Source of the DNA: Vallitalea longa
GTDB lineage: Bacteria > Bacillota > Clostridia > Lachnospirales > Vallitaleaceae
Reading direction: 5' to 3'
Assembly (NCBI RefSeq): GCF_027923465.1
Contig: NZ_BRLB01000005.1
Coordinates: forward strand, 1 to 64,000
DNA length: 64,000 nucleotides
Of the stretch, positions 55,313-63,350 are shown in pieces. Position numbers and translations under genes: made by a program. The notes below the pieces were generated by a model. That model searched no databases, was not told the origin of the DNA, and was given only the letters and a program-made list of their open reading frames with translations. Position 1 is the stretch's first letter, and the number at the start of each line of letters is the position of its first letter.

Positions 55313-56098
55313 ATAAATAAGATAAGAATATTGATATTATTATTTTTATGTGCCTTAAGTTTCATAGGTGGAATAATGTATTCAAAAGCTATGGCACATC
55401 ATGATGATAAAGATAATAATGATTCAATAGTTAATAAAATAGATTCTGAGAATAGTAACTCAGAAAAAAATGATATAGCTTCTAGGGATAAAAGTAAGTC
55501 TGTTGATAAAAATAATCAACCAGTACTTCACGATGGACCATTAAAAGAATTTACAATAGTTGTAGATCCAGGTCATGGTGGTTCTGACCCTGGAACTGGA
55601 GGAGCAATAACAGGTGTAAAAGAAAAAGATCTCAATATGCGAATTTCCAATAAATTGAAAACTAAGTTAGAAAACTTAGGTGCGGATATAAAAATGACTA
55701 GAGATGATTCAACTAATTTAGGAGAAAATGAGAAATTGAGTTTAGATGACAGGATAACATTTATTAATAACCAGAATCCTGATCTTCTGATTAGTATGCA
55801 TCATAATTTTAGTGAACAAAGTGATGAAGTAAAAGGTACTCAGATTTTATGTGCTAACAAGAATTCAATAGAATTTGCTAATAAGCTACAAGAAGCATTT
55901 AATAATGAATTTGATAATAAATTGTATTATTTAATGAGTGGTTATACTCTTCTGAAAGATATGGAGCAACCAAGTGTGATTGTTGAATGTGGTTTTCTAT
56001 CTAATGAAGAGGATGAAGCTAGATTACAGACTGATGAATATCAAGATCAAATTGTATCTGTTATAGTAGATACAGTAGAAAAATTTCTAAAAGATTGA
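55313..56098 (+). CDS. N-acetylmuramoyl-L-alanine amidase (Amidase_3, CwlD-like), start uncertain
   Basis: A membrane-anchored zinc amidase. Catalytic features: VVDPGHGGSDPG (His), the glutamate of VKEKDLNM, SMHHNFSEQ (His), and VIVECGFLSNEED (Glu). The upstream part is one hydrophobic helix plus a charged linker. Start selection is odd: the first standard codon (TTG 55331) lies in the hydrophobic helix and 20 bases after AGAAGGAG (55301-55308), while the frame is open upstream through ATA codons at 55313 and 55322 and further to a second site (AAGGGAG, 55257-55263) before ATA 55268. I give 55313 as working start. The open frame encodes a basic NRRRNINKIR before the helix, which fits membrane topology. 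Confidence 0.8.
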   Translation: MNKIRILILLFLCALSFIGGIMYSKAMAHHDDKDNNDSIVNKIDSENSNSEKNDIASRDKSKSVDKNNQPVLHDGPLKEFTIVVDPGHGGSDPGTGGAITGVKEKDLNMRISNKLKTKLENLGADIKMTRDDSTNLGENEKLSLDDRITFINNQNPDLLISMHHNFSEQSDEVKGTQILCANKNSIEFANKLQEAFNNEFDNKLYYLMSGYTLLKDMEQPSVIVECGFLSNEEDEARLQTDEYQDQIVSVIVDTVEKFLKD

Positions 56099-56110
56099 TT
56101 TATTAATGAG

Positions 56111-56156
56111 ACCACTATTTATTATTTAAAAGTATGAATAATAAATAGTGGTTTTT
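56111..56156 (+). terminator. Rho-independent terminator after the amidase gene
   Basis: A perfect 16-bp stem (56111-56126 with 56137-56152), 10-base loop and TTTTT. Confidence 0.92.
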
Positions 56157-56315
56157 GTAATATCAATAAGTTATAATAATCTTAGATTGAAATAGAATAT
56201 AATAATTAGTTGAATTCATAGGCATTGTATCACTAATACATTAACATTAGACAACAATAAGAATAACTCATATAGATAACTTGAAATATTAGGATATATG
56301 AAAGGATGAAAATGT

Positions 56316-57167
56316 ATGTATGATATTAAAAAATGCTCACAGGTTTCAGACTCAATAATATACAAGGCTTTTACTGATGGTTTTGCTGATTATATGATAC
56401 ATGTTGAAATGGATGAAGACTTTTTTATAAACAGATTTTTTGGTCAGGAAGGTAATGATAGAGAGTTATCATTTATTGCTTTTAAGGAAGATAAGCCAGT
56501 AGGGATAACTTTGGGTGGAATAAAGTATGGAGAAAACTTTAAGACACTAAGATGTGGAGGAATGTCAATAATACCGTCTGAAAGAGGAACAGGACTTGCT
56601 AATGAATTGATGGGTTATTATGAAAGTGAGGCTCGCAAAATAGGGTGTAAGCAGTTATTTCTTGAAGTTATCAATGGTAATGACAGGGCAATTAATTTCT
56701 ACAAGAAAATCGGTTATGAAAAAGTATATGACTTAACTTATAGAAAGTTGGAGTTGACAGGTGATAATCCAATAAAAAATATTACTATGAATGATATCGA
56801 GGTTGAAGAAATGACTTATGAAGATATTAGCTCATTAAGAGAAATAGATTTTTCACATTTACCTTGGCAGGCTGATTTTCCTTATTTTAAAAATTTATCT
56901 TGTAGATATTATGGTATAGAGGATAAGAATAAAATAGTTGCTGGTATTGTAGCTTCAGATAATAGATTGATATATCTATGGGTACATCCCAATTATAGAA
57001 ATAAAGGTTATGCTAAGGTTTTATTGAACAAAGTAATTGATGATCTTAAGCCGGACGAATTGAATGTCATGTATAGTAATAATTCTCAGGCGCATACTTT
57101 TGCTAATTATTTGAAAATGAAAATGAAGGAATTTGGACAATATGAGATGTATAAATTATTATTATAA
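56316..57167 (+). CDS. Tandem GNAT acetyltransferase
   Basis: A 283-aa cytosolic protein with two GCN5-type acetyltransferase domains. The first (about 1-150) has the acetyl-CoA loop MSIIPSERGTGLANELM; the second (about 160-283) has LWVHPNYRNKGYAKVLLNKV. Tandem GNATs are known to acetylate amines of small molecules or antibiotics, or glycopeptide-like substrates; which one cannot be said. ATG at 56316 chosen because the upstream ATG at 56312 stops after three codons. A stand-alone gene ending in a terminator hairpin. Confidence 0.85.
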   Translation: MYDIKKCSQVSDSIIYKAFTDGFADYMIHVEMDEDFFINRFFGQEGNDRELSFIAFKEDKPVGITLGGIKYGENFKTLRCGGMSIIPSERGTGLANELMGYYESEARKIGCKQLFLEVINGNDRAINFYKKIGYEKVYDLTYRKLELTGDNPIKNITMNDIEVEEMTYEDISSLREIDFSHLPWQADFPYFKNLSCRYYGIEDKNKIVAGIVASDNRLIYLWVHPNYRNKGYAKVLLNKVIDDLKPDELNVMYSNNSQAHTFANYLKMKMKEFGQYEMYKLLL

Positions 57168-57210
57168 GATGATTTTACGTATATATATTTTTATAATGCA
57201 CATGATTATA

Positions 57211-57246
57211 TTAAAATACGCTTGTCCTAAGGCAAGCGTATTTTAA
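57211..57246. terminator. Bidirectional terminator hairpin
   Basis: A perfect 14-bp stem (57211-57224 with 57233-57246) with an 8-base loop, between convergent genes. Confidence 0.85.
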
Positions 57247-57304
57247 TATGATTTTTATACTTAAAAAATACATCCACATAACAACATTATAAATAATTTA
57301 TTTT

Positions 57305-57844
57305 TCATTCTTCATAATTTTGATCCCATATAAGCCAGGAAGAATCAATATCTTCTCTTATTAGATAAAAATATTGAGTAATGTCTCCTTCGTTATATGG
57401 AACTTTCGTATTATCATAATCTACATTATATTCTGCAAAAACAGCAATCATATTTTCATTAATATATTCATCTGTCCAATCATAACTTATTGCTATTTCA
57501 CTTCCAATATATCGATTTTTGATTCGTTGAGTTTCTTTATCAGATACTTCAATATTATCAACTGACAAGCTTATAACACTAAGTACTTGTTCTTTATTTA
57601 TTTCTATATTAGAATCAGCATCATTAGAAGACGATAATAATAATTGTGCAGTATCATAATTATTATCTTTCTGGGCTTCAAGATATTTTTTTACTACAGT
57701 AGTAGCATCATCGGTAGAATTACCATTATTACAAGCCACTAATCCGCTAGTAATAAATAAGCAAAAAATAAATAATATAATAGGAAATTTCCCTTGTCTC
57801 TTAAATTTCATATTTAGTAAATTTCTAAACCGATTTTTAATCAT
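57305..57844 (-). CDS. Lipoprotein with small alpha/beta domain
   Basis: A 179-aa protein with a long basic N-terminus, hydrophobic helix and lipobox GLVAC (Cys38). The mature domain (TTVVKKYLEAQKDNNYDTAQ at its start) has the pattern of the NTF2-like/DUF4829 type found in Firmicute lipoproteins: a helix followed by a curved sheet. It ends with SSWLIWDQNYEE. ATG at 57844 after GGAGGGT. Function unknown; some relatives bind small ligands. Confidence 0.7.
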   Translation of the reverse strand: MIKNRFRNLLNMKFKRQGKFPIILFIFCLFITSGLVACNNGNSTDDATTVVKKYLEAQKDNNYDTAQLLLSSSNDADSNIEINKEQVLSVISLSVDNIEVSDKETQRIKNRYIGSEIAISYDWTDEYINENMIAVFAEYNVDYDNTKVPYNEGDITQYFYLIREDIDSSWLIWDQNYEE

Positions 57845-58463
57845 CTTACACCCTCCATAAAAATTAGTTGTTAATAATATTTACCATTTATTATATGGTT
57901 AATATAGTATTTGAAATTGTTTGTACACTGTTGGAATTTTTGAATGTTATGTTTTTATAAACTTTCATCCTAATATTTCAATTCCTAATTTGGTATCCAT
58001 ATATTAAATAATTGAATATAAACATGATAGATAAGAGAGATATTTATATTACTGTAATAGCTGATAATTGAAATGTAATATTAATATACACATAGTATAT
58101 AATTGTATAAATACAAAGTCAATGAATTTTTGCTAAATATACATAATATTATGTTGAACCATGACATTTCTTTAAATTAATCAATAATAGATATTTTGCA
58201 TTATAATTATACTACTAATTTATAATTGATTTTTAATATTAGGTGTAAAAACAAATAGATTTGTTTTTATCTAGATGGATTACATACATAGTTAAAATTG
58301 TACTTAGTTAATTAATTAACTATGATTAACACTATAAATAATCAATAAAATTTGCTTTTTCCTTATTAATACTATTGTTTATATTAACACTTGAAATAAG
58401 TTGCTAAATTTTGTAGAATAGTAGTGTGAATAATTGTTAAAGAAATAACAAGGAGATGACCTC
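57845..58463. other. Gene-free AT-rich region
   Basis: About 620 bases upstream of both the lipoprotein and the dehydrogenase genes. It has a perfect 18-bp palindrome (TAGTTAATTAATTAACTA, 58305-58322) and a promoter at 58391-58419. No coding frame, known RNA motif or further repeat seen. Confidence 0.5.
58391..58419 (+). promoter_or_regulatory. Promoter of the butanediol dehydrogenase gene
   Basis: TTGAAA (58391-58396), 17-bp spacer, TAGAAT (58414-58419). The start codon is 45 bases further. Confidence 0.6.
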
Positions 58464-59537
58464 ATGAGAGCAGCATTATGGTATGACAAAAATGACATAC
58501 GAGTTGAAGAAGTTGAAGAACCAAAAGTAACTAATGGAAATGTTAAGATTAAAGTTAAGTGGTGTGGAATTTGTGGTTCCGATTTACATGAATATTTAGC
58601 AGGACCTATTTTCATTCCAGTAGGTGAACCTCACCCATTAAGTCATAATACAGCACCTGTAGTATTAGGACATGAATTTTCAGGTGAAGTTGTAGAAACA
58701 GGTGAAGGAGTAACAGATCTAAAAGTAGGAGATAGAGTTGCTGTAGAACCTATGGTAGTATGTGGAGAATGTGCTGCATGTAAAGAAGGAAAATATAATT
58801 TATGTGAGAAGTTAGGTTTCCACGGATTATGTGGAAGTGGCGGAGGATTTGCTGAGTATACAGTATTTCCACAAGAATTTGTACATAAGATTCCTGATAA
58901 CTTATCTTATGAAAAAGCAGCATTAATCGAGCCAATGTGTGTTGCACTTCATTCATTAAGAATGGGTAAATTTATGACAGGACAAACTGCCATAGTATTA
59001 GGTGCAGGTCCTATTGGTCTAGCAACTATAGAATGTTTAAAAGCGGCAGGAGCTAAACTTGTTGTTGCTCTACAGAGAAAATCAGTAAGACAGGAATATG
59101 CAAAAAGAGCAGGTGCAGATGTTGTATTAGATCCAAATGAAGTTAACATTCCAGAAGAGGTTAAAAAATTAACTAATGGTTTAGGTGTAGATGTTGCATT
59201 TGAAACAACTGGTGCTCAAATTGGTTTTGATATAGGTATAGATAGTATTAAATACGAAGGAACAATGGTTGTAACAAGTATATGGGAAAAAGATGTTAAG
59301 ATCAATCCTAACGTATTAGTATTTACAGAAAAAAATGTTGTAGGAACACTTGCATATCGTCATGAATTCCCAGCAACTATTGCTCAAATGAGTGATGATA
59401 GAATCAAGGCAGAGGGATATATCACTAAGAAAATCAGCCTAGATGATATTGTTAAAGAAGGATTCGAGACTTTAGTTGGTAAGGATAAGAAAAAACATGT
59501 TAAGATTATTGTAACACCAGATGAATCTCTTTTGTAG
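58464..59537 (+). CDS. bdhA: Zinc-dependent 2,3-butanediol dehydrogenase (MDR family)
   Basis: A 357-aa medium-chain dehydrogenase/reductase. Catalytic zinc ligands: Cys37-type CGICGSDLHEY, LGHEFSG (His, Glu) and the downstream IEPMCVALH; structural zinc: CGECAACKEGKYNLC. NAD-binding site: VLGAGPIGLATIECL. The GEPHPLSHNTAPVVLGHEF stretch is characteristic of (R,R)-butanediol dehydrogenases, which interconvert acetoin and butanediol. Closely related sorbitol or threonine dehydrogenases cannot be fully excluded. RBS AAGGAGATGA. Own promoter; a weak imperfect hairpin with T-rich end follows the stop (about 59592-59635). Confidence 0.85.
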   Translation: MRAALWYDKNDIRVEEVEEPKVTNGNVKIKVKWCGICGSDLHEYLAGPIFIPVGEPHPLSHNTAPVVLGHEFSGEVVETGEGVTDLKVGDRVAVEPMVVCGECAACKEGKYNLCEKLGFHGLCGSGGGFAEYTVFPQEFVHKIPDNLSYEKAALIEPMCVALHSLRMGKFMTGQTAIVLGAGPIGLATIECLKAAGAKLVVALQRKSVRQEYAKRAGADVVLDPNEVNIPEEVKKLTNGLGVDVAFETTGAQIGFDIGIDSIKYEGTMVVTSIWEKDVKINPNVLVFTEKNVVGTLAYRHEFPATIAQMSDDRIKAEGYITKKISLDDIVKEGFETLVGKDKKKHVKIIVTPDESLL

Positions 59538-59684
59538 GGATAGTAAATATAATTGATGTTAGATATTCTAATTGCATATAGATAGTGAGTGGAGCCCTTT
59601 ATCTTATTATTGTTGAGATATGGGGCTTTATTTTACAGGTAGGAGTATGTTATAAATAAAACATATATTTATATTTTTTACATA

Positions 59685-59693
59685 TGTTATACT
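59685..59693 (+). promoter_or_regulatory. Extended -10 promoter of the flavodoxin-PNPOx gene
   Basis: TGTTATACT (hexamer TATACT 59688-59693), about 50 bases upstream of the start. No clear -35. Confidence 0.4.
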
Positions 59694-59742
59694 AGTAAAA
59701 AGAAGTTAAAAATATTTAATAACAGGGAGAAGGGGGAGTTTT

Positions 59743-60675
59743 ATGGATACAAATATAATATATGAAAGTAAATACGGTACCACCAAAGAGATTGCCAAGA
59801 ACCTAGCTATGATATTAGGTCCTGCCAGATACGGAACAACAGATGAGTGGAAAAATGAATATGAGAATAGTGAATACATAATAATTGGTACACCAATTTA
59901 TGGTGAAAAGATTAATCCTAAAATAAATGATTTTATAAATAATAATATTCATTGGCTTAGAAAAAAGAAAGTATTTCTTTTCTGTGTCAACTTAATGCAA
60001 AAAGGTGGCGAAAGATACTTAGAACCATTAAAAAATATATTAGGAAATTGTGTTGCCTCTACTAAAGCTCTAGGAGGAAAGTTAGTACTTGATGATCTTG
60101 ATAGTGAAGATTATTCAAAAATGAAAAATTTCACCAAGGCATATGGTGTACCTTTTCAGGATGTTGATTTATATAATATAAATCAAATAACAGAGTATGG
60201 ATTATCTATTAGAAAACATAGAGACTATAATATTAAAATGCCAATAAAGACATTAAAAGCGTATGTAGAAAAGTTTCTTAAGGAGCATAATAATTGTACT
60301 CTTAGTACTGGATATGACAATATGGTAAGAAGTACACCTGTTGAGTATACGTATGATGATGGATATATGTATATTTTAAGTGAAGGCGGTTTTAAATTCG
60401 CTAATTTATTACTTAATGATAATGTGTCTGTTGCCATATATGAACAATTTCATGGAATGAATACTATATTAGGTATGCAAATTACAGGAAAAGCAAGAAT
60501 TATAGAAGATGGAAGCCAAGAATATAATTCATATCTAGATAAAAGGAAAATAAAAGAAGATAAATTACCATCTCCCTTACATCTTATCAAAATTAAAGTT
60601 GAGTCTGCAGAGATACTTAGTTATGAATTAAATGAAATGGGTTATGGTATAAAACATTATTATAAGGCTAATTGA
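59743..60675 (+). CDS. Flavodoxin / pyridoxamine-phosphate-oxidase-like fusion protein
   Basis: A 310-aa cytosolic protein with two FMN-binding folds. Residues 1-165 are flavodoxin-like (IIYESKYGTTKEIAKNLA phosphate loop, then YIIIGTPIYGEKINPKI), close to HemG-type proteins. Residues about 175-305 are a split-barrel FMN domain of the PNPOx-like type (YMYILSEGGFKFANLLLNDN, VSVAIYEQF, GMQITGKARIIED). A single protein holding both would be able to pass electrons between two flavins. Reaction and partner unknown. RBS GGGAGAAGGGGG. Confidence 0.78.
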   Translation: MDTNIIYESKYGTTKEIAKNLAMILGPARYGTTDEWKNEYENSEYIIIGTPIYGEKINPKINDFINNNIHWLRKKKVFLFCVNLMQKGGERYLEPLKNILGNCVASTKALGGKLVLDDLDSEDYSKMKNFTKAYGVPFQDVDLYNINQITEYGLSIRKHRDYNIKMPIKTLKAYVEKFLKEHNNCTLSTGYDNMVRSTPVEYTYDDGYMYILSEGGFKFANLLLNDNVSVAIYEQFHGMNTILGMQITGKARIIEDGSQEYNSYLDKRKIKEDKLPSPLHLIKIKVESAEILSYELNEMGYGIKHYYKAN

Positions 60676-60786
60676 AAATAGTAAAACATTAGTGACGGTA
60701 CTTTTTTATAAAATGGTGACATCCCTAATGTTTTTATTGTATATAGCGTATAAAAAATTGAATGCATCAATTCCTGACTAATATAT

Positions 60787-60815
60787 TTGATAATAAATAG
60801 ATGATGGGGTATAAT
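60787..60815 (+). promoter_or_regulatory. Promoter of the EamA permease gene
   Basis: TTGATA (60787-60792), 17-bp spacer, TATAAT (60810-60815); nearly consensus sigma-A promoter 28 bases before the start. Confidence 0.75.
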
Positions 60816-60842
60816 AGATTTTGAAAATTTAGGAGGACTATT

Positions 60843-61709
60843 ATGGACAACAAACCAAAAGCAGTACTATTTATGTTGATTTCAGCTATTGCTTTTGCAT
60901 TGATGCAGACAATGGTAAAATTAGCTGGAGATATACCAACATTTGAAAAAGTATTATTTAGGAACCTGGTAAGTTTAATTATAGCAGTAAATGTTATTTT
61001 AAAAACTAAGACACCTATGTTTGGAAAAAAAGAAAATCAAAAGTATTTGTTAGGAAGATCTCTTTTAGGATTAGGAGGAGTTGTTTTTTACTTCTATGCA
61101 ATAAATAACTTAATAATGGCAGATGCAGCCATGCTCAATAAGTTATCGCCTTTCTTTGTTACTATTTTTGCATACGTATTTCTAAAAGAAAAGCTATCCA
61201 AGATTCAAATTCCTGCATTGCTGTTTGTATTTATTGGATCACTATTAATTATTAAACCACAATTCAGTTTTGATATAATACCAGCATTATCTGGGTTACT
61301 TTCTGCAATATGTGCAGGAGCAGCTTATACGTTGGTAAGATTATTAAAGAATAAGGAAAATCCGTCAACTATAGTATTTTATTTTTCATTCGTTTCTGTT
61401 ATCGCCATGATTCCATTAACGATACTTAATTTTCAGATGCCTGTAGGTTCGCAGTGGCTCTATTTGATAGGGACAGGAGTATTTGCAGCTATTGGTCAGT
61501 ATGGATTGACTTTCGCTTATAAATATGCTCCAGCAGCAGAAATATCTATATACAATTACACAACTATCATCTTTGCTGCAATCATGGGATTTATCGTTTG
61601 GGGTGAACTACCAGACGGACTAAGTATATTGGGAAGTATAATAATTATAGCAACAGCAATAACAATGTTCCTATATCAAAATAGAATCAATAGGGATGGA
61701 TCTTTTTGA
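60843..61709 (+). CDS. EamA-type DMT superfamily permease
   Basis: A 288-aa protein with ten hydrophobic helices in two EamA repeats (first repeat with FEKVLFRNLVSLIIAVNVIL and ADAAMLNKLSPFFVTIFAYV; second with YKYAPAAEISIYNYTTIIFA). Drug/metabolite transporters of this kind export amino acids, nucleotides or other metabolites; substrate not identifiable. RBS GGAGGA. Its last codons form half of a hairpin shared with the convergent desaturase gene. Confidence 0.87.
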   Translation: MDNKPKAVLFMLISAIAFALMQTMVKLAGDIPTFEKVLFRNLVSLIIAVNVILKTKTPMFGKKENQKYLLGRSLLGLGGVVFYFYAINNLIMADAAMLNKLSPFFVTIFAYVFLKEKLSKIQIPALLFVFIGSLLIIKPQFSFDIIPALSGLLSAICAGAAYTLVRLLKNKENPSTIVFYFSFVSVIAMIPLTILNFQMPVGSQWLYLIGTGVFAAIGQYGLTFAYKYAPAAEISIYNYTTIIFAAIMGFIVWGELPDGLSILGSIIIIATAITMFLYQNRINRDGSF

Positions 61710-61723
61710 TTCCCTATTGATTC
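61684..61723. terminator. Bidirectional hairpin embedded in two coding ends
   Basis: A perfect 13-bp stem (GAATCAATAGGGA at 61684-61696 with its complement at 61711-61723), loop of 14 bases with a CTTTTTG run. It covers the last codons of both the permease (stop ends 61709) and the desaturase (stop at 61714 on the other strand). Confidence 0.7.
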
Positions 61724-63195
61724 AATATTTCTTCGACGGCTAGTTTAGAGGAGAGGAGTACGATGGAGACACCTGTTCCTGGATGGACGGAGTTGCCGAC
61801 GAAATACAAATTGTTAACTGTAGGGGATTTTATATGAGGTCTGAAGTAATTAGTTTGTAATAGGGTTGGACTTAGTCCGAAAGCTGTACCACCATAGGAG
61901 TTAAATCGTTCTAAAAAATCTTGAGGTGTAGTTATATTCTCATATATTATATTTTCTTGTATATCTGATAGAATTTCCATATTGGAAAGATCGTTAAATA
62001 TTCTTTCACGCATTAAATTGATGGTGGAGTCGTTCCAAATGATATTGTTATTTAATGTGTTAGGGACACGGACCATAATGTTTATTGATTCAGTGCCATT
62101 TTCTGCCATAGTATTATCAATTCTACTAGGACAATAAATATATAAGGAAGGATGTTTCGGAAGTTTTCCAATAAAAGCTGATTGAATATTTTCTTTGAAA
62201 TCATTTCCGATATAGATATTGTGTACTAATAGTTTCGGATATGTCTTTTTAAGTCCTAGATGCATTATAAATGTGGAACAAGTATATTTCATCTCGGATA
62301 TCTTTTTATCTGTGTATTTACCTTTTGCTCTTTCCGCTTTAATTAGATTTTTTACGGCGTAAGGAAAATCAGCATCACATATAATAATGTCTGCTCTATC
62401 TATACCAGAAACGCTTTTTACACCTATAGCGGTTCCTTTTTCTATAATAATTTCTGAAACTGCGGTGTTCTTAATTATTTTGCCACCCAATTCATATATC
62501 AATCTTTCCAAAGCATTTACATAGGAATACATTCCGCCTTCAAGATACCATAGACCGTATAATTGGCTGATTGTAGGTATTAGATTATAGATGTTGGGTC
62601 CGTCGAAAGGAGATATTCCCACATACAAAGATTGAAAAGCTATTAGATTGCGAAGTTTTTCACTAGTAATATATTTGGAAATATGATTATATGAACTTGA
62701 TAAAGTATTGATTTTAAGCATTTTCTGTAAAGATATGAAATTGAAAAAATCCAGAGAACTGGTAAAAGAATTATTAAGGAAAAACTTTTCAGCGATAATA
62801 TATTTTTCATAAACATTGGAGAGAAATTTATAATAACCCATAGAATCTTCTTTGGATATTTCTTCTAGTTTTTTAGTTAAATTACTGGTGTTGCTAAAAA
62901 GATCAAAAGAAGTTCCATCTGAATAAAAAGCTCTATAGATGGGATTCAATTCTATAAATTTCAAATAATTCTTATAATCTTTTCCTGCATAATCAAAAAC
63001 TTCTTGGTATATATGTGGTGTCATCAAAATAGAAGCAGTCAAATCGAATTTGAAATTACCTGCATCTATATAATTGACTTTTCCGCCTATCTTGCTATCT
63101 TTTTCATATATTGTTACTTTATATCCTTTACTGGATAGTTTTGCAGCAGTTGCTAATCCGCCTATACCAGCACCAACAATTATAGCTGTTTTCAT
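61714..63195 (-). CDS. Phytoene desaturase-like FAD oxidoreductase (CrtI/CrtN family)
   Basis: A 493-aa flavoprotein. N-terminal FAD/Rossmann motif VGAGIGGLATAAKLSSKGYK, then EKDSKIGGKVNY; C-terminal family signature NLYFVGNSVHPGTGVSIVLL. CrtI/CrtN enzymes desaturate phytoene or diapophytoene to carotenoids; other relatives act on other substrates. No phytoene or diapophytoene synthase is nearby, so a carotenoid role is not established. It is divergent from an AraC gene. ATG at 63195 after AAGAGGGAA. Confidence 0.85.
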   Translation of the reverse strand: MKTAIIVGAGIGGLATAAKLSSKGYKVTIYEKDSKIGGKVNYIDAGNFKFDLTASILMTPHIYQEVFDYAGKDYKNYLKFIELNPIYRAFYSDGTSFDLFSNTSNLTKKLEEISKEDSMGYYKFLSNVYEKYIIAEKFFLNNSFTSSLDFFNFISLQKMLKINTLSSSYNHISKYITSEKLRNLIAFQSLYVGISPFDGPNIYNLIPTISQLYGLWYLEGGMYSYVNALERLIYELGGKIIKNTAVSEIIIEKGTAIGVKSVSGIDRADIIICDADFPYAVKNLIKAERAKGKYTDKKISEMKYTCSTFIMHLGLKKTYPKLLVHNIYIGNDFKENIQSAFIGKLPKHPSLYIYCPSRIDNTMAENGTESINIMVRVPNTLNNNIIWNDSTINLMRERIFNDLSNMEILSDIQENIIYENITTPQDFLERFNSYGGTAFGLSPTLLQTNYFRPHIKSPTVNNLYFVGNSVHPGTGVSIVLLSSKLAVEEILNQ

Positions 63196-63350
63196 AGCGA
63201 TTCCCTCTTTTAGAATATATTGTTTATTTTGCGTTTATACCATGAAAAATATACCTGTAAAGTCTGAAAATAATGTTTACAAAAGTGAGCAGAAAAAGAG
63301 AAGATATAAAATTTATATTGTGCTAAACTTTGCTTATGGAGGTAAGGAAC

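Noticed and set aside
54264..56098. A vancomycin-resistance (van) cluster
   Set aside because: VanY-type and two-component genes are present, but no VanH, ligase or VanX genes were seen; cell-wall remodelling is the safer reading.
58305..58322. Perfect 18-bp AT palindrome upstream of the dehydrogenase gene as an operator
   Set aside because: Palindromes composed only of TAGTTAATT-like AT sequence are expected by chance in such DNA, and no linked regulator gene was found; kept only as a remark.
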